DNA of 64,000 nt, taken from the NCBI RefSeq assembly GCF_039555335.1, contig NC_092640.1, positions 28,925,446 to 28,989,445 of the forward strand, in the 5' to 3' direction. The DNA is from Amphiura filiformis. Its lineage: Eukaryota; Echinodermata; Ophiuroidea; Amphilepidida; Amphiuridae. Below are positions 22,127 through 35,090 of this stretch, one piece after another. The position numbers were made by a program, and so were the translations under genes. The notes beneath the pieces are model-generated. The model was given only the letters and a program-made list of their open reading frames with translations, searched no databases and was not told the origin of the DNA. Numbering within the stretch: the first letter of the stretch is position 1; the number at the start of each line of letters is the position of its first letter.

Positions 22127-25100
22127 TTACAACTTTGATCTTTCCTCCTGTTGTCTAATCTCCAACTTGGCAATAGTAGTAAGATGTACTTCATCAGGCC
22201 CATCGGCAATCATAAGAGGTCGTGCTGTCTTATACATATTAGCCAATGGGGTATCTTGTGAAACACCAGCTCCACCGTGGACTTGGATGGCTCTATCTAT
22301 AACCCGGACGACGGCTCTCATGGCGGCTACCTTCATTAGGGAAATCTACAAAGAGATTAATGGGAAATACGTTATTCTTGATTTTGGTTTAGATGTGGAT
22401 GTGCGATTGGGATTCGGATAAACAACCCCGAAAATATCGCATTTAACAAAAAGGAGACCTTAAAATCTTCATACCAATGCATGTCATAAATAAGAATAAA
22501 AGAAAGGCAAATCACATGCCATGAATGCCTCTGCATGCAATGACTCCCACTCCAAACCTACCAGAATGTCCGAAGAAAACCAGGATTACCACAGTGGCAT
22601 AGCTAGAGTCAAGGAAACTTTCAAGGTGAAATTTTGATGAAAATGGGCAAAAAGTACAAAAAAAAGGCAAAAAAAACCCTTACCCACTTACCAGGGCAAC
22701 CAACTTCTCCCAAGGGTCCCCTGGGGACGCCACTGGATTATATGAACAAGATCGATGGAGAGGGCAATGCTCAGGTATGCCCCTCCAAAAATTTTTGCAG
22801 GTATGCCCCTCCAACATTTTAGCCCATTTTTGTCAAAGTTTACCTCCTTGAAAGTTACCTCCTCTGAAAAAGTCCTGGCTATGTGTCACCGAAATTACTT
22901 TGTTTATTATATTATATTAACCTATTGAGCAAGAGCAACAATTTGTGAACAAATCGGCATAAATCATGTAAATAGGACATTACCTCTTTTCGTGCTCCTT
23001 TGCCGCCATACATGTCAATAAGATGGGCTGCTTTCATCGTGATGAGCCGAGACTGGTCTATGTCAATGCGACTCTCAGCTATCTGATGCTGAACAACACC
23101 CTAATGAGATGATCACATTTGAATGGTTTCCATGTTTAAGATTGATATTGGCAACTATTTGCTAGTTGGTGCTACATTTTGCTCAAAGAGCATGAAAGAG
23201 GCGGGACAAACTTTTAATTACATAACCATTAATAGTTTGAAAAGCTTAAATGTGACCCGAAAATGATCGCGGCGCGGGCCAAGTTCAGATGCAGGCATGT
23301 ATATCGAAACGTGGTGCAAATTGACCCATTTTTATACCTTATTCTAATATAATATATTTAGCTGAGAAAAAATCTGAATGGTTAAAGAGGATTTTCTAAT
23401 TGCCTCCATCACATTTACATAGATATGAAGAGCTTGTTTCCAAACCATGTTAAGTCCACAAACACATGTTTCTCATTTACCTGCGCAATATTGCAATGGG
23501 TAGTGATGCTATAGGTATAGTAATTTCAGTTGGATGCACCATTACAAAGCATACATTAGTAGATGGATGCACGGTAACAATACTGTGTGAGGCCTTTGGT
23601 TCCCAAATGAGAACAATAGTCTGGCTTGTTGATGGTACAACTCATTGTAATTGTAATTGTGATTTTAACACACAAGTAAATGAGGAACATGTGGTTGCGG
23701 ACTTAACATGGTTTGGAAACAAGTCATATAACACTTTGTAGAGGCTAGTCAGTTAGTCTTCTGAGTGTATTTCATTGTCCAAAATCGGGTCCTTCGCCGA
23801 GATCCATGCGAGGCAGCCAAAACTGTTATAAAGTGCCTTGATGGTGATATATAATAAAATTATTATATTTATGTATTGAATGATGGAAACAGTGATGGTG
23901 TAATAAAAGGTGTACATACCATCATGGCTAACTTTCTGTTGAATGCTGTTCTTTGGAAGGCTCTTTGACACATGAGTTCCAATGCTCTTTCTGCCATACC
24001 GATTAGCCTCATACAATGATGAATTCTAGCAGGGCCTAGTCGACCCTGGGCAACTTCAAATCCGCGACCCTCACCTGATTTAATAAACCATAGCATTGTG
24101 CAATATTTACCATCCAACCAAATAAAACTAACAAAACAAAACAAAATTTAACGAAAAAATAAAGCAGTAAGCTATTATGATTATGCATACTATTGTTGTT
24201 ACACTCGGGTTGGATCCAACTGGAAGTGGAAAAAATTGGAAAGCAAAAAGAGAGTAAGCTACATTCATGGCATCATTGGTGAAAGTTTGGTCAGCAACAA
24301 CACTAAACCGTTTTGGTATTTCAAGTCTAAACGGCAAAAGGTGTTTTGTGTGTGTACGCTATATCTTTTTCTGGTGGTATCAAAGTTTGTTCTGCTAAAG
24401 GCAACACTAATGTGCTAAACAACCAATTTAGTTCCGTTTTCACAGATAGGGACTTGCATAAACGTTCTCAAAATGACTGATTCAGGAACTCTTGATATGC
24501 CGGGAACTGTTGGCATCATACATGGTGTTGAGAAATTCAATTCCGGCGAAAATCTTGAAGGATTGTGCCTAATCACTTGCTCCGTTGTTAACCAAGATTT
24601 TTCAGAAATCGCTCAACTCTGAACTACTCTGGTTGATACCGGGAACTTGGTTTGACACTAATGTGACTCTGCTGTATAAGAAAGGCGACAGAAGTAACCC
24701 AGGAAACTAAAGACATATTTCGTTAACAGCAATGCAAGACTTTGGAACATATTCTGCCTCATCATATTATGAGCCATTTTGATAAACATCACATCTTTAC
24801 ACGCTGCATGGTTTTCACAAAGTACATTCCTGCGATACTCGTTATCTCACCTTGTCTGACGACCTTGCTGGAATTTTTGGATGATAAATCCAGATGGACA
24901 TAATAATAATTCTTTAGTAAGGCGTTTGACTTCGTGCCTCACCAGCATCTTTTGATGGAACTTCAGTACATTATTAATAGGAACAATACATTTTGAATGG
25001 ATCGAGTCTTTTCTTACAAATTGTCATCTAGTAGTACTGGAAGGTATGCGTGTATCTGCAGTGTTAAAGTGTCCTCGGGAGTTCCCCAAGGCACGTTTGT

Positions 25101-28100
25101 TGAGGTCGTTGCTGTTCTTGGCATATTTAAATGATTTGCCTTCAAAGGCCACTCAAAGGTGAGACTTGTTGGAGACGATTGTAGTCTCTATAATAACACA
25201 CCGGAGGACTCCAACAGAGTCCAGGATGACCTTGGCGCATTTTAGTGGGAAGGTGATTGGCCGTCTTTCGATTTTAGTACTTCTGTCACTCAAAAGAAGA
25301 ATCCAATTACTAAGAAATTATACAAGATGGGTGACTCCATTTTGGAAGAGGTTATTTGTTAAAGTCATAATGTACGATCTTATAATATGAATTTGGTTAA
25401 TTTTTTTCAAACCTGATTTTTTGGCATATTTGTAATGTTTACACATGTCACAACTTGCACCTAAATGGAATCAGCCAAATTTGTTGTGTTTGTAGGTAAA
25501 CAGAGCAAAGTTCGACATAAAGTCATAATTCAAAGAATTATCTTTATGTCCTCCCATAGAACTGCGTGTTAAACGGTCAAAATAACAAGCAGTGTTTCTT
25601 TCACTTTACCTCGTTATTTCAGCTCAAAATGGACAGAAACCATTCCCGATAATTATTACTAGTATTATTTCAGCATTTTGAGTATATAATGACAAATTTA
25701 AAATTTGAAGGAAATCATACATTAAGCCTTTAATGGTCTCCTCCCATCGATTAGATTACTATCGACATTACCAAGGCTAACAGAATGTTGGGACTTAGCT
25801 AGGAATATTTAGGCCTGTTCCTTCAGCAGTCACACCAAGTCCATTGGTTACAAGTCTTTGATTAGCTCCTCGAGTACTGCTCAGGTATCTAGGATTCTCA
25901 GCACAAATTTGATGGGAACAAGCTTGAAAGAATTCAAAGTATAGGTGCTAGATTGAATGATCACGACTACAGCAATGAGCCCATGCAGTATCACTCAAAT
26001 CATTGCTGACCTGGTATTGGAAATCAAGACCGCGGGACAAATTACGTCTGACTACAGTTTACAAAAACACGCATAAATTTAATAATTCAAGAGTTATCTT
26101 CAGTCTTCAATACTGCAAAGCAGCGACGAAGCAACCAAATGAAACCAAGACACCCACAACGCGACGTTAAGACTTTCAAGATAAATTTGGACTTTCTCAA
26201 TATTTGAACTCTCACCGCCAAATCACACTTTAACGCTTATGGCACGTCAGATAAAGATACAGATTTGTTACCAGGCTACTAGTGCAACAAGTCATCACAT
26301 AGATTTTTTTTCACTATTTGGTTTTCATCTTTTCTGCAACCAGATACAAAAATCAACATACTGGTGTCCTGTGCTACCATGCTACGGTAACCAGGGCTGT
26401 CAACTTTTTGGAATTGCTTGGCGTGAGACAGAGACGTACCGGGATTTGCCGATTCCAATGTTCATTTTGTACCATGATTATTTGAGCCACGGCGCTCGAG
26501 AATGTGAAAATCGGGGGGCGGGGGTAGGAGCAACAAATTATTCATGACGATGTGTGAGATTTTACTCATTTTCCAGCTTTTTGCGTGAGCTTTACTACCT
26601 TGGCGTGAGATTATACTACCTTGGCGTGAGACCGTGAGAAAGTGACCCAATGCGTGAGACTCACGGCCAATGCGTGAGAGTTGACAGCCCTGCGGTAACT
26701 GTCATAAGTAAAATAACTACCGAAGGTAAGAAAACTACCAACATGAAATTTATGTTGAGGCACCAATTGTAAGGTTATCAAATGAGTTAGTATGCATATT
26801 ACTTACCTAAAATAAGATTTTCAATTGGCACTCTCACATTGTCATAGTCAATTTCCATGTGGCCAGTGGGTGCGTCTATAAAAGTAAAACATGATAGTCG
26901 AATAGAATGGTGCTTAGCTCGAGTAACAATTATGGTCATTGACGGTATCGTTTGAAATAGATCTGTCAAATGGAAATGAACAATCGGGTACCAAGCAAAC
27001 TGAGATATCCTAATACTATAATACAACTGATAAGCATTTGGTATAAACACTATTGCACGGGGGACTCATCCGACAATACTTCTACAAAATTCTGGAAGGG
27101 AATTTCCCTGTGAAGAGCGGTAATGTGTGTTTGCTAAGCGCGTGGATTTCGAATCCCAAATGATACTTTCTTTCATGGCCATTGTAGCCAAATGCCTTCC
27201 AAGAAGAGCAAGCTTTCAAATTCTTCCTGTGGGTCGCTAACATGTCTTTACTGAGGCAAATCTCTTGTTTTCTATGCTTTAAGTATCAATTTAAGCCTAA
27301 ATCTCACCATCACTGCCATAAGTAAGCATTGGTCTCAATATTTTCACCCCAGGTGAATCCATTGGAACTATAATCATACTATGTCTCTGGTGTCTGAAAA
27401 ACGTAACGTTGTATTTAAATATATAGATAGAACAGGTAAACGATGAAATCAAAAGCATTCAAGTTGCATTTTAATTATACAAGGCCTGACTTACGCACCT
27501 GTTGCAGCCAGTGTTCCATGAAGGATTTGGACAAAGTTGATGAAGAAAACGACCCAGTGGTTAATTAGAAGCACTTATTCCCTATTCCTTATTTTTTTCT
27601 CCATTTAAGCCTTGGGCCACCGCTCTCAACAAGCTGAACCCATTTGGCCTGTATGTCCTGTCGGGAATTGCAAACCCTGACGTTCGCAATTAGGACTGTG
27701 TGCATAATGTTTAAAATATTGTCTGATAGTTTCAGATCGGAATATAACTGGCATCTTGTATTTTTCAGACATTTTTCAAGGTCATTCCTACTCTCAACAT
27801 TGTCAATAATATTTTTAAAGGCCGATATCTCAGTTTCCAATTTTATAATACTATAACTTACGAACTCAATATCTTTCGCTTAGGAATGTCCGATTTCATT
27901 GGGGAAAGCGGCGTTGTGGAGCAAAATTCAAAACACTCAAAATTGATAACCTGCCCAAAAGTGTCTCTTCTTGATATACCAGTTCACATATGGTTCGTCA
28001 AGTTTTATTGTATGTTTGTTGTTGTTAAAACCGTGTATCATGCTACTGAAGTGGGAAGGAAGTCAAAGTTTTACCTTGGCATTGAGTCGTCGCCAGATTT

Positions 28101-31100
28101 GCCCATGATAATGGTAAATTTACACCGAGGATCACCTGCGCCTATTGGGAGCAATAAAACAATGATCCAGATAGAGAACATGATGAACAAAGCATTGAGT
28201 CAGTTCAATTGAAGATCACTTTACTGGATCTTTTTACACGGTTGTTTGATAGCATGTAAAACAAAGTCATTTTTAAAGAAAAGGTGAACACTGATGGCGC
28301 TATTCATCTTAAATCGTGTTTTGATCTTTACAAAGGGTAGACTGGTATAATACCATTAAAACATCTGAAAAGAGTAACAATAGCAACGACATTTTCCAAA
28401 AACATTTAATCATGAAATGTTAGGAATAACTTACATTGTTTGGCTAAATTAAATTTAAAATAGTTGTAAATAGCGCCCTCAATTTGTACACAAATATACA
28501 GTTTACAGAATAAAAAATACCACCAAAAAGCAGAAAAAGATGAATAGGTTGAAAAAGAAACGAAATCTGTGTTAAAAAGAGCTGTGGAAATATATGTACA
28601 TATTAGTATGATAATTGTTGGTATTGTCCAGGTCTAGAATTGAGCACTATATAATTGTTCGTTGGAATGATCACATCAAACAATCGTGTTTATAAATGAA
28701 CTATGTACGATTGTTAAACACAAACGTCAATTTATTTAAAGATGAAGTACGGCATTTTACTATTTTCTATAAAAAGACGGTTGAGCACTTTTTAATAAAT
28801 CCTTTAGTTACTGCCCATACTTGCTAAAGATCCGACTGAGGTCAGGGTGACATTTGGGTGTTTTCATTCAGTTTTATTTTTATTCTGGGCTGTTATATTA
28901 TAAGGGCTGTTAATTCAAACATAATAGTTCTCCAAATTAATTTAAAAGTATAACAAAACTGGTAATGTAGAAACATTTGATAAATCGGGTTCGTTTATAC
29001 TAAAAAATATTGTTTTTTATAATTCCCGAAACAATAAAGACTTTTAAACGAGACAATCCATTTTAAAGAGAATAAAAAAGCTGTCAAAATCGGCCTGACG
29101 TTGGTCAATAAATTATTCCTATTATATCAAGAGACATAAATTTGCAATGATTGCAAATGGTAATTCTTTGGCTCTGTGTCATGTCATGTTTTATTTTAGC
29201 TTTTCGTCTCAGATTCTTACCTGATGTCCACCATTTGCGTCCATTGATAACATATTCTTGTCCTTCTCTTCGGATGCTGCATTGCATGTTAGTGGCATCA
29301 CTCGATGCTACAGCAGGTTCTACAGAGTTTAATATCAACCAATAAATGTATAGTACTATTTGATAATTATGACATATTATGGTTATTCTGCCCTTTCGAG
29401 TAAAGCATCATGAGTTTTAACACAAAACGTTGTTCCGAAGAGAATAAGGGAAGATGTATACCATTCTCAATTATGGAATGTCGCCACCTACAGAACCATC
29501 TCAAGTGGCTATTATGTCGTATAACTTGAACTCAATATCAAGCTAAGGGATTCGAGGCCTTCCAGCCACTACCCATACCCATATCAACAAACACAAATTT
29601 TGAGGAGTCCTTGAAAAAAATAAGGGATTTCTCCAAAGGGATTTGGAAAGGGATTTCCCTTTCACAAAGGGGATTTGTTTGGACGCTTCGCCTAAGTATA
29701 AACCATCTGTATTGACTTATTATGTAAACAGGGGAAAACGTTAAGGCTATTTTTGCCTTAATCGCTACTCGCGCTCGGCGAATCGCCTAAAGTACTTCAC
29801 GTGTTAGATGGGGAGGGTTTACACTAAATTGCTATTCGGCACTATGCAAAATCATGTGACCTGCCACGACGAAATGAGTATAAAGTCGCAAGTTGGTAGT
29901 TTTGAGACATACTGATTGACTGAGTTGATTTCATTTGTTTGCCGCACACCTGTTCAAGCCAGAAGTATGTCTGTATGTCCTTTGTGAATGGAGGCAAAAT
30001 GAGCCATTCACGAAGGAAACAAAGACCACCAACGTAGTAGCCACTGCGTTTCTAAACTACCAACTTGCGACTTTACGCTCATTTCGTGGTGTAATTTTTT
30101 TGCACAACTTAGGACAACCGTTACGTTTTCGGATGTCATCAATATGATCAAATTTACAATTTATGGTTCAATAATTTTCCACTTAATCGTCTTAATTTTG
30201 ATAAGATATGTTTGTACTTTAATGGACTTCCATTTTGAATCCCGTATGCGATAAGTGTTACACAGCTCTCGAAATGTTTAAATCATAGTGCATTGTGGGG
30301 CGTTCTTGATTCATCCTCTGGTTCACTTACCTGTCATACTGTAGCAGGATCTTATCTTTCCTTCAAGTAACGGTTGCATCCATTTCTCTTTCTGTTGACG
30401 GCTGCCATATTTGTCCAAAAGCTCCATATTTGGTGCATCTGCAATTGGATGTTCGTAACTCATATTCATAATTGAAGTTGCAGTAATTATTCGATTTGCT
30501 TTGCAGTGGCGTAGCGTGGGTCATCCGGTTGGGGGGGGCACCGACCATGATGGGGGGGGCACAAGCCGTTTTTGGGCAATTTTCCTATGGGATTTTTAAA
30601 ATTTTGCAATCGATTGGGGGCAAGCAGTATTATTATATTTCAATACTTTTCGTTCTATTACTGGGGCGGAAGCTGGCACACCCTACTACTAAAGAATTTT
30701 CCTACCGGTGTATTAAAACGCCGCTCAACTACCAAACGTCTTTACGTATTTTGATATCACTGGATAGAGGGACGACCACAGTGTAGTGGTGTAGCCAGGA
30801 CCTTTTCAGGGGTGGACGAGGGCAAGGTAACTTTCAGGCTTAAGGGCATAAGGGGTACTACACCCCTGCCAAATTATGTGCCTATTTTTGCATTTTTCTC
30901 AAAAATAGGGCATTGGTGACATGTAAGAAATGTATATTATAGGGGCAAGGACTACAACTACTGCACTGGAAATTTTATTTCAGCACAGACTGTGGAGTTA
31001 CAGTCAAAAATGAGGGAAAACCAATATTTGATCAATAAATCAATAACTACTTGCCTTGGGTTGCTGAATTTTCAGTGCAATAGTTGTAGTTCTTGCCCTA

Positions 31101-33888
31101 TAATATACATATCTTACTTGTCACCAATGCGCTATAATTTGCAGAAAAATGCAAAAATAGGCCCAAAATTGGCCCAAAATTGGCCAGGGGTGTAGTACCC
31201 CCTTAAGTAGAAATTATACCCTAGTCTACGAACATGAACTTACCAGGAGCAGAGCAATTGAATGGTTCTGACCCTATGAATGATCGTCCCATTTCTTCTG
31301 CCATAGGTGCATATTCCACTTGAGTCAATCCACTTTCAGAAGGAAGGAAGAGGTTCCATAAGCCTGCCGCACGAGCTTTGGCCTTAAGGTAGAATATCAT
31401 GGCAAATAATGAATTCTTTTAAGTATAAATTGAGGTGATAGATATTACATATACTGTAAAAACTCGATAGTTAGCATATGTGCTTACTATCGAGCGCTTT
31501 TGATAACATAAAATTGTACCAAAGTCCGGCGCTTTACCAAATGAGCTAATGGGGTTAAGACACACATTTGCAGGTTTACTTGTTCGTGTATAACTATGTG
31601 TATCGATGATTTGCTCAAAACCCTTTACACATTTGTGGATGGGGCTCTTCATGTTTGCATGTTTTAAAAGCGCTAGATAGTAAGCACATATGATAACTAT
31701 CGAGTTTTTACGGTATGTTGTTGTAGAAGTTCCAAACGAGTAGTTCCAAACTGATTGGTATCCATATTCATTGATTATGGTCAATGCTTCTTCATTTAAA
31801 TGCAACATAGATCGATACAGTTTAGTATATTTCTCAACTTTCCTGATCTGATAAAAGGTCATTTAACCTTTTAGGAAGAAGTCGACCTTTCATTAACATC
31901 AAAACTGATACGTTCCAATCATTTTGATACCATATAGCTGATAATTATGTTTCAACTAGGCCTGTAAACCTGACGTCACGTTAGACAGATTGCAAAAGCT
32001 GACAGAGGAGGTTTTTGGATGCATGTGAATACAATAGAGCAAATACATGTCCAATACAGCTTGCATTTTCCAAGAATTTTGCAGAACACCGGCATATATG
32101 ACAAAGCTGTAAACTCTTTGAAGAAAAGGACGAACGATGTTGAATTAATTGTCGATGATTGAACAAAACTGAAATAAAGCGGGAAATCGAGAAAATATAT
32201 AAACAGTTTTCAGTCAGGCTGACAGATCTGACATCATGCTGGGCACATTCCATTCACTGGCAGAAGGTATGTAAGCTGTATGTGGATGTTAATGCAATCG
32301 GGCTAATACAACTTAATCAATATACTTTGTATATATATTGAACCGGGCACCTCTCGCATCAAACTATTTTAATCATGTTCATGCCCGTATCATATTTAGG
32401 CCCTATATATTAACAAAACATTGATATCATAATGCTGATGAACCAAACCTTAGAATTCGTAAATGTTTACATGAAGGTAGGACTGTCATAATGGCCGCGT
32501 CATAAACGTCCGCGACTTTTGCTCGATATATTGGCAGTCGCTTTTCCGATGAAACGGCGAAAGTACGTCATAATCAAGCCCGTACGCAGGATTTCATTGG
32601 GGGGGTTGCTGATTTTGAGCAAGTGGACTTTTTCCAGGGGGGGGCGATTGTGTGAAAGGTGGACAAAATTTTGGCCTTTTTGTCCAAAAAAGCGTTAAAA
32701 ACATGATTTTTCTGAAATTTTGGGACTTTTATATACTTCGCACCCAAACACCCCCCCCCCCCCTGCGTACGGGCCTGGTCATAATAACGGTAGACTCTCC
32801 TAGCTATCGTCTAGTGTGATACGGGCATAATATATCTTTAAACTAAAACAGAAGACATCCTGCGAAAACAGATAATTATACATGTAGTTATTAGTCACCT
32901 ACTTTTAGTTCTTCCATCACAGGAGGAATAAACCAACGAGTTGGCGCATTCTTCAACTGGTCTTCATAAACCTACGGAAATCGTAAAGCAAAGACTAATA
33001 TGTAAACTGATTCTTCTGTATGTTTTAGTATAATTGATGTTTGTTAAGCAAAATGGGTAATGAAATGAATTTTAATACAAAATTTATATATTTTTTTTTG
33101 TCTCGACGGAAAATGACGAGGAAAAGTTGTTAATGGCTTAAAGGCCCAATCAGCAATTTGCCACTAAAATCGTAAAATTCCGACAAAACCAAAGGTTTTG
33201 TACCTTTGTTAAGGGCATTTCGTGATCCACAGCCTCATCCCCCACTTTTCCCAAAAAAAATTGAGATTTTTATATTACTGGATACCTCTGGCTACATAAT
33301 GTTTGTGTACAAAATATTTCTTGCAGATTAATTCGTTTAGCTAAGATATCGTGAAATTTTAATTTCGTTCTGGTGCACCAGAACGAAATTACAACGTATT
33401 GTCTATGGAGCAGTGTAATACACATAATCATGCATAACTCGCAAACGCAAAATCGGATTCAGCTGAAATTTTGGGAATAGGCTTTTTTCGTGGATATCTA
33501 CAGAAAAATGTCATGAAAAGAAGATGCTAGGATCACGAAATCCTCCTTTAATAACAAAGATGTGCTAACATAGCTTGCCAGTGGTTAAGTCGAAAGCTGT
33601 ATATTAAGGACAAAATGTGAAATTTTTATATAAAGCTGTGATAATTATGACTCGAAATCAACTTATTATGTAAACGGCCGCACGTGTTTGGAAATCCTGC
33701 AAAAATATACAAGGCGTATAAAATGGTCTTCATTATTTTATCATTTTCTTTCCTATATTTAATGGTATAGGTCTGTATACTTGCTTTACCTTTTCAGCAG
33801 GAAGAACATGTTCATTTATAAATACTTTCAGTCTCGCTAACGTTTCTGCAGAATTATTAGACGCGGCAATTCCTGTTAGGTCTGCCAT
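22127..33888 (-). CDS. ACAD10/11-like: Acyl-CoA dehydrogenase, ACAD10/ACAD11 type, 11 exons
   Basis: Coding exons from 5' to 3' on the minus strand: 33790-33888, 32903-32971, 31244-31382, 30331-30438, 29221-29319, 28075-28141, 27308-27393, 26807-26875, 23920-24074, 22984-23100, 22127-22345. All junctions are GT-AG and the phases join without a break, giving 1,227 nt (408 residues). Landmarks: [15 protein letters not shown], the FAD/substrate region [59 protein letters not shown] and the C-terminal [15 protein letters not shown] and [16 protein letters not shown]. These mark a flavin enzyme oxidising acyl-CoA to enoyl-CoA, probably in mitochondria or peroxisomes. In ACAD10/11 the Asp of ADGPDEVH occupies the site of the catalytic Glu of medium-chain enzymes. 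Vertebrate ACAD10/11 carry an N-terminal phosphotransferase-like kinase domain; none was found here. The start [10 protein letters not shown] gives the usual length of a stand-alone ACAD. A TATATATA lies about 15-20 bases upstream of the ATG, and an upstream exon cannot be excluded. Confidence 0.92.
22592..22735. mobile_element. Short TIR element with CAGTGGC ends
   Basis: CAGTGGCATAGC on the left and GACGCCACTG on the right are inverted. The flanks share gatta, compatible with a decayed 8-bp hAT-type duplication. It lies in the last ACAD intron. Confidence 0.5.
24600..26280 (+). mobile_element. Decayed LINE (CR1/jockey-like) in an ACAD intron
   Basis: Pieces in several frames read as reverse transcriptase blocks: [35 protein letters not shown] and a GDD-type LVGDDCSLY. 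Later come the C-terminal [11 protein letters not shown] and [10 protein letters not shown]. The 'KAFDxVPH' and 'SGVPQGT' style fits the CR1/jockey group. Multiple stops and shifts show it is old. It lies antisense to ACAD between its exons at 23920-24074 and 26807-26875. Confidence 0.75.
26392..26692. mobile_element. hAT-like MITE with CAGGGCTGTCAACT ends
   Basis: Inverted ends CAGGGCTGTCAACT and AGTTGACAGCCCTG are flanked by CGGTAAC on both sides (26385-26391 and 26693-26699). The interior repeats 'gcgtgaga' five or more times. 301 bp, in an ACAD intron. Confidence 0.85.
28275..28425 (+). repeat. Interspersed repeat 'actgatggcgctatt', copy 1
   Basis: 'actgatggcgctattcatct' then 'aaaacatctgaaaa'. 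A diverged copy with the same order is at 41437-41560. Confidence 0.6.
29865..30091. mobile_element. TIR element with cacgacgaaatgag ends
   Basis: The left 'aaagtcgcaagttggtagtt' is mirrored by 'aactaccaacttgcgacttt' on the right. Inverted similarity covers about 38 bp (left end CACGACGAAATGAG, right end CTCATTTCGTGGTG). It sits in an ACAD intron. Confidence 0.82.
30507..30790 (+). repeat. G-rich interspersed repeat starting cagtggcgtagc
   Basis: Begins cagtggcgtagcgtgggtc, with several G runs. The opening resembles the repeats at 1262 and 11030; its right end is unclear. Confidence 0.45.
30839..31207. mobile_element. Long-armed fold-back MITE
   Basis: The two halves are inverse copies over about 150 bp each. 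'ggtactacacccctg' near 30854 is mirrored by 'caggggtgtagtaccc' near 31184. 'tattataggggcaagg' is mirrored by 'cttgccctataata', with 'cactggaaatt' and 'aattttcagtg' nearest the centre. The outer ends are cttaag. Confidence 0.82.
31452..31715. mobile_element. TIR element with about 50-bp ends and a tRNA-like core
   Basis: Left CTGTAAAAACTCGATAGTTA and right inverse TAACTATCGAGTTTTTACGG extend about 50 bp inwards, flanked by TA. Inside, the minus strand reads 'tagctcatttggtaaagcgc', like a tRNA box A. Confidence 0.78.
32578..32774. mobile_element. TIR element with GCCCGTACGCAGG ends
   Basis: GCCCGTACGCAGG (32578-32590) and CCTGCGTACGGGC (32762-32774) are perfect inverses. G runs lie inside the left end and C runs inside the right end. 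197 bp, in an ACAD intron. Confidence 0.8.
33209..33551. mobile_element. TIR family G, intact copy
   Basis: Left TTAAGGGCATTTCGTGATCC and right GGATCACGAAATCCTCCTTT are imperfect inverses. A central palindrome 'ttcgttctggtgcaccagaa' is diagnostic. A second copy, split by a nested element, is at 52816-55443. Confidence 0.8.
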
Positions 33889-34028
33889 TGCGCTGTGTCG
33901 CCTATATATATAGGTCACAAATCAAACTGTATACCTAAACCAAAAGTACGTACTCAGTGCAAAGTTCAGATTAGATTTGGTGCAGATTGCTAGCACGATT
34001 AAAGTGACATTGACATAGCATAACATTT

Positions 34029-34034
34029 GCATAT

Positions 34035-34093
<59 letters not shown>

Positions 34094-34142
34094 TTCTGAT
34101 TGATTGATCGATCGATTGGTCGATTGATTGATTGATTGATTA
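34029..34142. repeat. (TTTA)n then (GATT)n microsatellites
   Basis: About 16 units of ttta/attt, then an imperfect run of gatt/gatc to 34142. Confidence 0.92.
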
Positions 34143-34239
34143 GTTTCTGCAGGACTTCTACTTGAATTTAGTGGTTTGTGCAAAAAGTTACTATTTTCAT
34201 GATAACTTTGATAATTTTATGACAAATGATCAAAGTTCA

Positions 34240-35090
34240 TCAAATGATATTTTTCACATTTTGATATATAACAGTCCTCGAAGTAAATTTTATAAATCTA
34301 ATGACATATTCTTAAAGTGTATGTAGCTGGGAGGAAAAGCCGACGATCAATTAAAAATTTTGACGATATGGATTTTTTACCCAAAAAGACCTAATTCTTT
34401 TTGGTGTTTTGGGAAAAAAAATCAATAACTTCAATACGAAAGGTCAAATACATTTTAAGTATAAATCATCATATTTATAAAGTATATTTCGAGTACTGTT
34501 AAATATCAATTTTTAAGCATTTGCCATAAAATGTGTATTACATTGCGAATTTCAAAAAATCAAAATTATTTGATATCAGAAGGGCATTCTTCGTATTCAG
34601 AATGCAATTCGATATGTCTGATGTGCTCTAATGTCCCACAATAAATACTGTCCAAACGTTCATACCCCACCCCTTAAAGACCGTTTACAAATTGATATGG
34701 TCCTTTTGATGGCTGCTGCGTTTCTTACAAACAACCTGCATCCAAACCATCAGTGGAGTAGCTACGGGGAGGGGGGGGGGGGCAAATGGGGGTACGTGCC
34801 CTGGGCGCACCAATTCAGCATCGATCACGAATTTCAGCACAAGATCGTTTTTATTTTTCAAGAATGGAGAGGGGCGCCATTCGATATCATTAGATTAATA
34901 AAATTTACTTTGAGGACTGTTAACTATATTTAATCATTTGCCATAAAATGTGTATTTATCGCGAATTTAAAAAAAGAACAAAATTATCTTATATCAGAAG
35001 GACATTCTCCGTTTTCAGAATGCAAATCGATGTGTCTGATGTGCTCTCATGTCCACTCCCACAACTTACTGTCCAAACGTTGCTACCAGA
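34240..35090. repeat. Two copies of a 'tgtccaaacgtt' repeat
   Basis: 'cagaatgcaattcgatatgt' and 'tactgtccaaacgtt' near 34600-34660 recur in diverged form at 34970-35080. An inverse copy of the same end lies at 38826-38940. A poly-G tract (34765-34785) separates the two copies here. Confidence 0.65.

Noticed and set aside
34029-34142. Regular short repeats considered as a CRISPR array
   Set aside because: Four-base units without spacers; this is a microsatellite in a eukaryotic genome.
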